Shown here: positions 13,121-19,554 of the stretch, piece after piece
How positions within the stretch are numbered: position 1 is the stretch's first letter
Layout of the letters: the number at the start of each line of letters is the position of its first letter
Origin: a virus
Length of the DNA: 28,438 nt
IMG/VR virus record: IMGVR_UViG_3300027759_000339
Coordinates: 1-28,438 of that record
Strand: one strand, 5' to 3'
The notes under the pieces: generated by a model
Database searches by the model: none
Told to the model about the DNA's origin: nothing
What the model saw: the letters and a program-made list of their open reading frames with translations, nothing else
Position numbers and translations under genes: made by a program

Positions 13121-13642
13121 ATGAAAGTAATTATATTAACAGAATCACAGGTTGACCGTTTAATATCTGAGCAGATATTATTACCTGGAATTTTTGGTGG
13201 TAGTGAAGTACAAAAAACGGCAATAAAAGCTACCGCACAATATCTTAATATGGACCCACATACACGTAATGCGATATTGAGCATTGGTGCCTATTTTATA
13301 CCATATGTTGGTCCCGCATTATCCACGGGTATTCAGGCGTACGATGCGTCACTATATTTAAAAGAAGGTAAAAATAAAGAGGCGGGATTAACATTATTTT
13401 TAATGTGTTTACCTTTAATTGGTTCTGTTGTTCAAAAAATTCCAGGTGTAAAACAATTGGGTACAAAAGGAATGTCATTATTATCTAAAAAGATTATAAG
13501 TAATGGTGCATTATCGCCATTAGAAAATAGTGTTGTATCATCAATTAAATCTAATACAAAGTTAATAGATATTGCAAAACAGCAAATAAATAGTAGATTA
13601 GCCAATGCCGGTTATGATGCAATTGCGAGTGCTAAAAAATAA
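13121..13642 (+). CDS. Hydrophobic, possibly virion-associated protein
   Basis: A 173-residue protein. The N-terminus (MKVIILTESQVDRLI) is of a type that recurs in structural proteins of this phage group. Residues about 48-70 and 88-115 contain hydrophobic, Gly/Pro-rich segments (ILSIGAYFIPYVGPALSTG; LTLFLMCLPLIGSVVQKIPG) separated by YLKEGKNKEAG. This resembles the linker segments that precede toxin domains in polymorphic toxins and also membrane-penetrating virion proteins. A Ser/Lys-rich tail follows. There is no signal peptide. Function is unknown; a virion protein that contacts the membrane is my best guess. It is placed one base after the CsgG-like gene and 9 bases before the small membrane gene. 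Confidence 0.65.
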   Translation: MKVIILTESQVDRLISEQILLPGIFGGSEVQKTAIKATAQYLNMDPHTRNAILSIGAYFIPYVGPALSTGIQAYDASLYLKEGKNKEAGLTLFLMCLPLIGSVVQKIPGVKQLGTKGMSLLSKKIISNGALSPLENSVVSSIKSNTKLIDIAKQQINSRLANAGYDAIASAKK

Positions 13643-13651
13643 ATAAAAATA

Positions 13652-13801
13652 ATGGAAAAATTATATAAAGTATTATCGGGTGCAACATTAACTTTCATTT
13701 TATGTGCGTTAATTTTTGATGGTGTTATGATTTACACTCATTTTTTTAATGAGGAATTAAATAATACTATTATCAATAACATAGATAAAGTAATATATTA
13801 A
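13652..13801 (+). CDS. 49-residue single-helix membrane protein
   Basis: A short gene from ATG 13652 to TAA 13799-13801. The protein has one membrane helix at about 8-29 (LSGATLTFILCALIFDGVMI), a short charged start (MEKLYK) and a polar tail (NEELNNTIINNIDKVIY). It lies 9 bases after the previous stop, in an AATAAAAATA leader context like other genes here. The next gene starts with TTG only three bases after its stop. That arrangement, and the absence of any in-frame ATG for the next gene, suggests this small gene couples translation into the large barrel gene. Function unknown. Confidence 0.65.
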   Translation: MEKLYKVLSGATLTFILCALIFDGVMIYTHFFNEELNNTIINNIDKVIY

Positions 13802-13804
13802 TGA

Positions 13805-15370
13805 TTGAAAAAGTTAAGAAATTTTTTAAGTGTATTATTCATATTTTGTCTAGCTTCCAAGGCTAACGGGCAAACATTTACACAAACGTTTGTGGATAAA
13901 TGTAGCGGTGAGATAAAAATAGCCACAACCACATATGTCAATGGAAGCGCATACGTATCTTTTTATGACCAAATGAGAGTGTTTACCCCCGCGGAAGTAA
14001 CAAGCGGAGTCATGCAAATTTGGTTGCAATCGGTTTATATTGCATATTCAACAACGGGTTGTCCAACAAATCAGGTTGTACAGCAAACGGTTCAACAAAC
14101 AGTTAATCAGGCAGTAGCTGCTGCCGCTCAACAAGCGGCAACGCAGGCGGCAAGTGCAGCCGCGGCTCAAGCAGCAAGTGCGGCAGCTAGTAATGCTGCA
14201 TCATCTGCCGCAAGTAGTGCGGCGTCATCCGCAGCAAGCAACGCTGCATCATCCGCAGCAAGCGGTGCAGCATCGTCAGCAGCAAGTGGTGCAGCTAGTT
14301 CGGCAGCAAGTAGTGCGGCAAGTTCGTCAGCTTCATCTGCGGCAGGTAGTTCAGCAAGTTCGGCAGCATCATCTGCAGCAACACCACCACCTGCGGCGAC
14401 TCCATCATCGTCGAGTAGCTCATCGGCACCGGCGCCATCATCGTCTAACAGTAGTGGTTCATCGTCGGGTTCTTCAGATAATAAAAGCACTTCTTCATCA
14501 TCATCTTCTGAAAGTAAATCTGAGACTAAGAGTGAAACCAAATCGGAAAGTAAATCAGAATCAAAATCTGAGAGTAAATCAGAGGAAAAGAAAGAAGAGT
14601 CTAAATCAGAATCTAAAAAAGAAGAAAAGAAAGAGGAGTCCAAAGAAGAAAAAAAGGAAGAAAAGAAAGAGGAGAAAAAAGAAGAAAAGAAAAAAGAATC
14701 AAAGCAAGCCCCAATAAATCCATTACTAATAGCTTCTGATTTATCAGCCGTACAGACATCGAGTGACCAATGGTCAGCAATTTTGTCAATTGGTGTGAGT
14801 CGTTCTTCATTGATGGGTGATAAAAGTTATTCATTAAATTCAATGACTTGGAGTAATCTTAAACAATTTGCATTGAGTGGTGGTATAACCAAAATGAATT
14901 TAGACGATAAGGGGTCGTTAACTTCTATCAATTCATACTCATTAACTACAGCTTATTTATCTGGTAGTTTAATGGCTTTAGGTGGATTTACCAAAATTAC
15001 GCCAAATCCTAAATTGGGAACTTATGGTTATAATTTGGGTTTAGTTACATTATTATTACAAAATACCGAAGGTGGATATGATGTTAGTTTGAGTAATTCA
15101 TCTGTTGTATTTTGGACTAAACCATATCCACAAAGTAAGAAACTGACATTATCACCACAAATATTTGTAATTCCTCCTGGAATGAATGTTAACACTAAAA
15201 CGGGTGAAGTAACTTATGGTAACAGTATCGGTGTATTAGCGGGTACTTCTGTTGATTATAAAATAAGTAAAAGGTTTGGTTTTAGCTTTAACTATAAAAT
15301 TAACGCATCAACGGCACTTGGAGCGCCCGCATTAAGTAATTTCTTGATAGGCTCAAGAATGATGCTTTAA
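13805..15370 (+). CDS. Outer-membrane barrel on a long Ser/Ala and Lys/Glu stalk (TTG start)
   Basis: A 521-residue protein. The start is TTG because the codon directly before it is TGA; the ATG at 13801 is in another frame. Signal peptide 1-22 ends ASKANG before Gln. Residues 23-100 form a small domain with a Cys pair (C33, C86). Residues 105-235 are almost only Ala and Ser (AASSAASSAASNAASS), followed by about 235-300 of Lys/Glu/Ser repeats (KSESKSESKSEEKKEE). Residues about 305-521 are a beta-barrel with aromatic and Gly-rich strands, homologous by eye to the 8162-9055 barrel. The stalk would form an extended, charged periplasmic or surface linker between the N-terminal domain and the barrel. 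Function unknown. Confidence 0.75.
   Translation: MKKLRNFLSVLFIFCLASKANGQTFTQTFVDKCSGEIKIATTTYVNGSAYVSFYDQMRVFTPAEVTSGVMQIWLQSVYIAYSTTGCPTNQVVQQTVQQTVNQAVAAAAQQAATQAASAAAAQAASAAASNAASSAASSAASSAASNAASSAASGAASSAASGAASSAASSAASSSASSAAGSSASSAASSAATPPPAATPSSSSSSSAPAPSSSNSSGSSSGSSDNKSTSSSSSSESKSETKSETKSESKSESKSESKSEEKKEESKSESKKEEKKEESKEEKKEEKKEEKKEEKKKESKQAPINPLLIASDLSAVQTSSDQWSAILSIGVSRSSLMGDKSYSLNSMTWSNLKQFALSGGITKMNLDDKGSLTSINSYSLTTAYLSGSLMALGGFTKITPNPKLGTYGYNLGLVTLLLQNTEGGYDVSLSNSSVVFWTKPYPQSKKLTLSPQIFVIPPGMNVNTKTGEVTYGNSIGVLAGTSVDYKISKRFGFSFNYKINASTALGAPALSNFLIGSRMML
14117..14704 (+). repeat. Low-complexity coding repeat (Ala/Ser then Lys/Glu/Ser)
   Basis: Degenerate tandem repeats of GCAGCAAGT/GCATCATCT-type codons followed by GAAAAGAAAGAAGAG-type codons. 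Synonymous variation (GCA, GCG, GCC, GCT; AGT, TCA, TCT, TCG) argues that protein composition, not recent slippage alone, is being kept. Local GC is clearly higher in the Ala/Ser part than in the flanks. Confidence 0.85.
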
Positions 15371-15507
15371 GATATCACCTCTTTATCAACCTTTAATGGT
15401 TGTGTGTGTTGCCTTTGTCTTTTAGAGCCGTACTCGGTTGTCATTTTAGAAATTGTGGCACCTAATGAACCACACATAAGAAATAAGATTAATACTAATT
15501 GTAACAT
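15367..15507 (-). CDS. 46-residue single-helix membrane protein
   Basis: The frame is open further to 15567, but the natural start is the ATG at 15507, giving MLQLVLILFLMCGSLGATIS, one hydrophobic helix, then a basic tail (YGSKRQRQHTQPLKVDKEVI). Its stop overlaps the stop of the convergent barrel gene by two bases. Short proteins with one helix and a basic end are common in phages (lysis regulators, small holins), but nothing specific is seen. Confidence is limited by size. Confidence 0.5.
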   Translation of the reverse strand: MLQLVLILFLMCGSLGATISKMTTEYGSKRQRQHTQPLKVDKEVIS

Positions 15508-15645
15508 AATAATTGTGTTTTTTTTATATAAGTATTGTAAAAGTACAAAAAATATATTAAAAAACAAAGAAAAATAGGATTTTATTGATAAGTTAAAAAA
15601 GGTTCTTTATATAATACAATTATTATTTTGGCATAATTTAATTAT

Positions 15646-15894
15646 TTATTTTAATACTACTATTGGAAACGTAATATGTTTTTCTTCCATTTTATTTATT
15701 ATTTCTTCCCAATTTGGATAAACATCTAAAATTATATTTATATGTTCGTATTTATTAAAATCTTCTTCCAATATATGTGTTTCAGTTAAGTCACCGTTTT
15801 CTATTATCGCAACACCAAATAATTTACTTTCAATTAATTCAGAATTTTCGGAATTATTTAAATAAGTTTCAAATGCTTCTAATTTTAGTTCCAT
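15646..15894 (-). CDS. Unknown small acidic protein
   Basis: An 82-residue acidic soluble protein (ELKLEAFETYLNNSENSELI ... LEEDFNKYEHINIILDVYPN ... EEHITFPIVVLK type), with mixed alpha/beta character and no membrane segment or motif I recognise. An exact TATTTATA box on the minus strand (15909-15916) lies 14 bases upstream, and the terminator at 15953-15981 separates it from the previous minus-strand gene, so it is probably its own transcript. Confidence 0.6.
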   Translation of the reverse strand: MELKLEAFETYLNNSENSELIESKLFGVAIIENGDLTETHILEEDFNKYEHINIILDVYPNWEEIINKMEEKHITFPIVVLK

Positions 15895-15908
15895 AATATT
15901 GTTTTTTA

Positions 15909-15916
15909 TATAAATA
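15909..15916 (-). promoter_or_regulatory. TATTTATA motif
   Basis: Exact copy on the minus strand, 14 bases before the ATG at 15894 and 36 bases after the hairpin of the minus-strand terminator at 15953-15981. Confidence 0.4.
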
Positions 15917-15952
15917 TCAACTATGTATCAAAAAGAAGAAAAAAATAAAAAA

Positions 15953-15981
15953 AATCCCCACAACTAAAAGTCGTAGGGATT
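15953..15981 (-). terminator. Intrinsic terminator (minus strand)
   Basis: On the minus strand AATCCCTACGAC pairs with GTTGTGGGGATT (12 pairs including two G-T), loop TTTTA, followed by a long T-run. It ends the unit containing the 16058-16405 and SGNH genes. Confidence 0.85.
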
Positions 15982-15991
15982 CTAAAATTTT

Positions 15992-16013
15992 ATATTAATT
16001 AATTAATTAATAT
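15992..16013. repeat. Perfect 22-base AT palindrome
   Basis: ATATTAATTAA followed by its exact reverse complement; TTAA-rich, just downstream of the 16058 stop and just before the terminator on the minus strand. It could be a protein-binding site or simple AT repeat drift. Confidence 0.5.
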
Positions 16014-16057
16014 GATTGAATTGTACCTCTCTCCTGATACTTTAATAATATATGTAA

Positions 16058-16405
16058 TTATTTTTTAATTGTCAACTCCTGATATAATTTTCTTACATCA
16101 TCACAAATTTCATATTCTTCAATTCCCTCAAAATAAGGAATGATATCTCTTGATAATACGATAGTGTCACTCTTATTAAATTTAAATTCGGTATCCCATT
16201 CTAAACCATGAATAATTGCTTGAATATATAGTGATAGCACCCTTTTCTTACCATCAATGGTAAATCCTTTGAATACCTCAATAATGTTCTCGTATATTGG
16301 TCTTTTGTTTATTGTATAAAAATCGGTAAAGTCTTCATACTCGCCTTTTATGTACATTTTTCTGAATGGTGTTCTTGTTGTCCCTTTGTAAGCCATTTTT
16401 TCCAT
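16058..16405 (-). CDS. Unknown soluble protein
   Basis: A 115-residue protein. I prefer the ATG at 16405, two bases after the stop of the SGNH gene, over 16429, which would overlap that gene by 22 bases. The ATG at 16396 (MAYKG) is also possible. The N-terminus is basic (YKGTTRTPFRKMYIKGEYED). The rest is mixed alpha/beta with VFKGFTIDGKKRVLSLYIQA and an acidic C-terminus (YFEGIEEYEICDDVRKLYQE). No family recognised. It is cotranscribed with the hydrolase gene and ended by the terminator at 15953-15981. Confidence 0.6.
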   Translation of the reverse strand: MEKMAYKGTTRTPFRKMYIKGEYEDFTDFYTINKRPIYENIIEVFKGFTIDGKKRVLSLYIQAIIHGLEWDTEFKFNKSDTIVLSRDIIPYFEGIEEYEICDDVRKLYQELTIKK

Positions 16406-16407
16406 TA

Positions 16408-16989
16408 TTATAAATTTTTTAAAACCCAACTTGAGAACTTTTTGTGTCCTGAGGATTTAAGATGAATGCCGTCTCCTGAATCTTGATATGTTACCGTTGT
16501 GTCCATGGGTACGATTTTACAACCGGTCAATCTTTCTTGCATTTTATTTTGTAATTTAACGTATCTATCACGACATACTTTAGTTACATTATCTGCATAT
16601 ACGGTTTTTCTAATAACCTTATTGGGGTCATAACCGACAATAACAATAACTTCCATTTCATATAAGTTACCTAAGTCAACCATTGATTGTATATTATTGA
16701 TTGTAGTAGACTCTTTTGTGCTCGCAAATGAATCGTTGATACCGCCATATATAACAAGTGTATTATGGTGTGGACCATTTTTCAAATAATTATCTAAAGT
16801 TTTTAACATCCAATCGGTTCTTTTACCTCCTTTTGAAATATTGACATAGCCCATACCCATGCCTTTTGCAACCGTGGATTGCCAACCATTTTGATAACAA
16901 GTAAGACTGTCGCCAATAAATAAAATTCTCACATCCTTCCTTGAAGGAATGTATAAAAATAAAAAAAGTGATATTAATAGTGTTTTCAT
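16408..16989 (-). CDS. Exported SGNH/GDSL-family hydrolase
   Basis: A 193-residue protein from the ATG at 16989; an in-frame ATG 33 bases upstream would add residues that spoil the signal sequence. Residues 1-16 are a short hydrophobic signal or anchor. The SGNH blocks are all present: I, FIGDSLT with nucleophile S28; II, ISKGGKRTDW with G54/G55; III, YGGIND with N85; V, DGIHLKSSGH with D173 and H176. The family cleaves acyl esters, including O-acetyl groups on peptidoglycan and polysaccharides. With an export signal it could deacetylate surface glycans of the host. The preceding lipoprotein gene and a terminator-like hairpin lie just upstream. Confidence 0.85.
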   Translation of the reverse strand: MKTLLISLFLFLYIPSRKDVRILFIGDSLTCYQNGWQSTVAKGMGMGYVNISKGGKRTDWMLKTLDNYLKNGPHHNTLVIYGGINDSFASTKESTTINNIQSMVDLGNLYEMEVIVIVGYDPNKVIRKTVYADNVTKVCRDRYVKLQNKMQERLTGCKIVPMDTTVTYQDSGDGIHLKSSGHKKFSSWVLKNL

Positions 16990-17001
16990 GGTAAAAAATA
17001 T

Positions 17002-17020
17002 GGCCGGCAATATACCGGCC
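17002..17020 (-). terminator. Terminator-like hairpin before the hydrolase gene
   Basis: Perfect GGCCGG / CCGGCC arms with loop TATATTG, followed on the minus strand by ATATTTTTT. It lies 5 bases after the lipoprotein stop and only 12 bases before the hydrolase start, so it may terminate, attenuate or protect the upstream message. Confidence 0.7.
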
Positions 17021-17025
17021 AATTC

Positions 17026-17193
17026 TTATTTTGTTGCAGAACTATCAGCTAAAGCCGTGGTAGAATCTGTTGCAGATACTGCAGTAGTATCAACTGAAAC
17101 TGAGTCTGTTGTTCCTTCTGTGGTAGACTTCGAACCACATGCCGCTAATGTGAACATCACACCAACAGCGAAAACTAAAATTATTTTTTTCAT
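17026..17193 (-). CDS. Small Ser/Thr-rich lipoprotein
   Basis: A 55-residue lipoprotein from ATG 17193 to TAA at 17026. The signal MKKIILVFAVGVMFTLAAC gives a lipidated Cys19. The mature 37 residues are almost entirely Ser, Thr, Ala, Asp and Val (GSKSTTEGTTDSVSVDTTAV), which looks like a flexible, possibly glycosylated tail. There is no acidic run directly after the Cys, so surface export is not predicted. Preceded by a host-type promoter (17201-17231) and followed by the hairpin at 17002-17020. This composition is common in small Bacteroidota lipoproteins, so a host origin is plausible. Function unknown. Confidence 0.75.
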   Translation of the reverse strand: MKKIILVFAVGVMFTLAACGSKSTTEGTTDSVSVDTTAVSATDSTTALADSSATK

Positions 17194-17200
17194 ATATTTT

Positions 17201-17231
17201 TAAATATACGTAAAAAACGTGAGACTTCAAA
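17201..17231 (-). promoter_or_regulatory. Host-type promoter for the small lipoprotein
   Basis: Minus strand TTTG (17228-17231), 19-base spacer, TATATTTA (17201-17208); one mismatch to TAnnTTTG. It ends 7 bases before the ATG, so the transcript would be nearly leaderless. Confidence 0.45.
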
Positions 17232-17243
17232 ATGTCCAATAAA

Positions 17244-17270
17244 AAAACCCCAACGAGTTGCTGGGGTTTT
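17244..17270 (-). terminator. Intrinsic terminator downstream of the Clp ATPase gene
   Basis: Arms AAAACCCCA / TGGGGTTTT (9 perfect pairs), 9-base loop, T-run on the minus strand. About 105 bases of 3' untranslated sequence precede it, with one small hairpin (GTGGA-GTTGAA-TCCGC on the minus strand). Confidence 0.85.
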
Positions 17271-17374
17271 AAGGTCTTTCGGCGGATTCAACTCCACTTA
17301 CTTAAAAAACGAAAAGGTAATCGACAAAGAGAACCTATGAGAATATAAATATATATAAATTCTCAAAAAGTCAA

Positions 17375-19396
17375 TTAATTATCACTATTTTTAGAAATTT
17401 TTATTTCGTTTTCTTCAAAAACTAATGAGATTTCTTCGTTTTCTACAATGTTACCCATTAAAATCTGTTCACTTAGGAAATCTTCACAAAGATTTTGAAT
17501 GATACGTTTCAAAGGACGGGCACCATATTCTTCTTGGGTGTTAAGATTAAAAATTTGGTCAACAACACTTTGTTCAAATGTTATTTTATAACCCTTTTCA
17601 GTTAATCTTGAGTTCAATTTACCTAATTCTACACTAACAATACGTTTTAATGTCTCTTCAGTTAATGAATTGAATAATATGATATCATCAATACGGTTTA
17701 AAAACTCCGGATTAAACTGTTGTTTTAATGACTTTTGAATCATTGACTTTCTAACCTCGTATTTTTGAGTTTCGGATGAAGAAGTTGTAAATCCAACACC
17801 GCCACCAAATTCAGACACCTTTTTAGCGCCAACATTTGAGGTCATAATGATTAAACAATTTGTAAAGTTTACCTTTCTACCAAAAGAATCGGTTAAATGG
17901 CCCTCGTCTAAGATTTGAAGTAAGATATTGAACACATCTTTGTGTGCTTTCTCAATTTCATCAAATAAAATCACCGAGAATGGGTTGTTTTTCACTTTTT
18001 CAGTTAATTGACCACCTTCTTCGTGTCCAACATAACCCGGAGGAGAGCCAATTAAACGAGATACATTGTGACGTTCCATATATTCACTCATATCAACGCG
18101 TATAATCTTATCTGGGTCACCGAAAAGGTTCTCAGCTAATGATTTAGCGAGGAAGGTCTTTCCAACCCCTGTAGAGCCTAAGAAGATGAATGAACCGATA
18201 GGTTTATTGGCATCCTTTATACCGACACGGTTACGGCGAATGGCTTTAGAAATTGAACTAATGGCATCATCTTGACCAATTACCTTGGCCGACAAGGTTT
18301 TTTCCATATTTAAGAGGTTTTGAGTCTCTTTTGCGTCCATTTTAGTGATTGGTACACCGGTCATCTCAGAAACCACAGAATAAACATCATCAATACTAAC
18401 AGGAATTTTATTGTCTTTTTGACTATCCATCCACTTTTTCTTTTCTTCGTCTAATTTCACGGTAATCTTTCTTTCTTCATCACGAAGTTTTGCTGCTTGT
18501 TCGTAAATTTGTTTTTTTACAACATCAAGCTTTTTTTCTTTAATTTCTTCAATCTCTTTCTTCAATTTTTCAATTGATTCAGGAATTTGACTTGAAACGC
18601 GTTTTTCCGCACCTAATTCATCTAAAACATCAATAGCTTTATCGGGAAATTGTCTATCGGTGATATAACGACCCGCTAACTTCACAACAGTTTCAATAAC
18701 ATTATCTTCATAATTTACTTTATGAAAATCTTGATAAGAATTTTGTAAATTTTTAAGAATAGCAATGGTTTCTGATTGAGTTGGTTCCTTTAAGATAACT
18801 TTTTGGAATCTACGTGACAACGCACCATCTTTTTCAATGTGTTTTTTGTATTCATCAAATGTTGTTGCCCCAATACATTGCATTTCACCACGAGCAAGCG
18901 CCGGTTTCATGATATTTGCGGCATCCATAGCACCACTTGCATTACCGGCGCCTACCATAGTATGTAATTCGTCAATAAAGACAATTACGTTAGGTGCATC
19001 TTGTAATTCAGTAAGGATTGCTTTGATTCTTTCCTCAAATTGACCACGATATTTTGTACCGGCGACTAATGAGGTTAAATCTAATGACATAATGCGCTTA
19101 TCTAATAATACAGTTGGGCATTCACCCTTTTGAATCATTAAAGCAAGTTTTTCAACGATTGCGGTTTTACCAACACCGGCATCACCAACAATCACCGCAT
19201 TATTTTTCTTTTTACGTGAAAGAATTTGTGCAATTCGTTTCACTTCTTTCTCTCTACCAATTATAGGGTCAATTTTACCTTCCTCAGCGAGTTTAATTAA
19301 ATCTCGTGAGAAATTATCTAAAATTGGTGTGTTTGAACCCTTTTTGGTTCTCTTTGGGTTGACAGCTGGGCCGTCTTCGAAGAATTCTACAGACAT
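17375..19396 (-). CDS. ClpC/ClpB-type AAA+ unfoldase lacking the N domain
   Basis: A 673-residue protein from the ATG at 19396; a longer frame to 19429 overlaps the promoter. It has two AAA+ rings: Walker A GDAGVGKTA (71-79) with Walker B VIVFIDELHT (D142, E143), and GSTGVGKTF (407-415) with VILFDEIEKA (D479, E480). Arg-finger residues lie at SRR (194-196) and NRID (567-570). The middle domain (about 272-325) is short, as in ClpC, not the long ClpB coil. The usual N-terminal repeat domain is absent. A VGF tripeptide (534-536) sits where ClpC carries its ClpP-docking loop, so it probably feeds host ClpP. It may degrade host factors or help virion assembly. Controlled by the promoter at 19416-19447. 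Confidence 0.9.
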   Translation of the reverse strand: MSVEFFEDGPAVNPKRTKKGSNTPILDNFSRDLIKLAEEGKIDPIIGREKEVKRIAQILSRKKKNNAVIVGDAGVGKTAIVEKLALMIQKGECPTVLLDKRIMSLDLTSLVAGTKYRGQFEERIKAILTELQDAPNVIVFIDELHTMVGAGNASGAMDAANIMKPALARGEMQCIGATTFDEYKKHIEKDGALSRRFQKVILKEPTQSETIAILKNLQNSYQDFHKVNYEDNVIETVVKLAGRYITDRQFPDKAIDVLDELGAEKRVSSQIPESIEKLKKEIEEIKEKKLDVVKKQIYEQAAKLRDEERKITVKLDEEKKKWMDSQKDNKIPVSIDDVYSVVSEMTGVPITKMDAKETQNLLNMEKTLSAKVIGQDDAISSISKAIRRNRVGIKDANKPIGSFIFLGSTGVGKTFLAKSLAENLFGDPDKIIRVDMSEYMERHNVSRLIGSPPGYVGHEEGGQLTEKVKNNPFSVILFDEIEKAHKDVFNILLQILDEGHLTDSFGRKVNFTNCLIIMTSNVGAKKVSEFGGGVGFTTSSSETQKYEVRKSMIQKSLKQQFNPEFLNRIDDIILFNSLTEETLKRIVSVELGKLNSRLTEKGYKITFEQSVVDQIFNLNTQEEYGARPLKRIIQNLCEDFLSEQILMGNIVENEEISLVFEENEIKISKNSDN

Positions 19397-19415
19397 AGTT
19401 ATATTATTTATTAAG

Positions 19416-19447
19416 CAAACATAACACATTCCGTGCTAAGTTCCAAA
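19416..19447 (-). promoter_or_regulatory. Host-type promoter for the Clp ATPase
   Basis: Minus strand TTTG (19444-19447), 20-base spacer, TATGTTTG (19416-19423), a full match to TTTG / TAnnTTTG, 19 bases before the ATG at 19396. Confidence 0.6.
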
Positions 19448-19456
19448 TAAATGTCA

Positions 19457-19496
19457 AAATGTCTAAAAAATGTTTAAAAGTGACGTTTAGACATTT
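19457..19496. promoter_or_regulatory. Inverted repeat, candidate operator between divergent genes
   Basis: Perfect 11-base arms AAATGTCTAAA (19457-19467) and TTTAGACATTT (19486-19496), 18 bases apart. The left side also has ATGTC/TWAA direct repeats at 19451, 19459 and 19470. It lies 9 bases upstream of the -33 box of the Clp promoter and between divergent transcription units. Confidence 0.5.
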
Positions 19497-19533
19497 GATT
19501 TATAATATTACTAAAATCGGGAGTTTTCATTTG

Positions 19534-19541
19534 TATTTATA
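19534..19541 (+). promoter_or_regulatory. TATTTATA motif
   Basis: Exact copy, preceded by TTTG, 13 bases before the ATG at 19555. Confidence 0.4.
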
Positions 19542-19554
19542 ATAAAATCATATC

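Noticed and set aside
14154-14717. Long open frames on both strands inside the stalk region
   Set aside because: One is almost only Gln/His/Arg/Val, the minus-strand one almost only Asp/Leu/Ala/Ser; both mirror the low-complexity repeat of the real + strand gene with signal peptide and barrel.
17345-17352. TATTTATA on the minus strand behind the Clp gene
   Set aside because: No gene start nearby; a terminator lies between it and the next minus-strand gene, and the surrounding sequence is a plain AT run.
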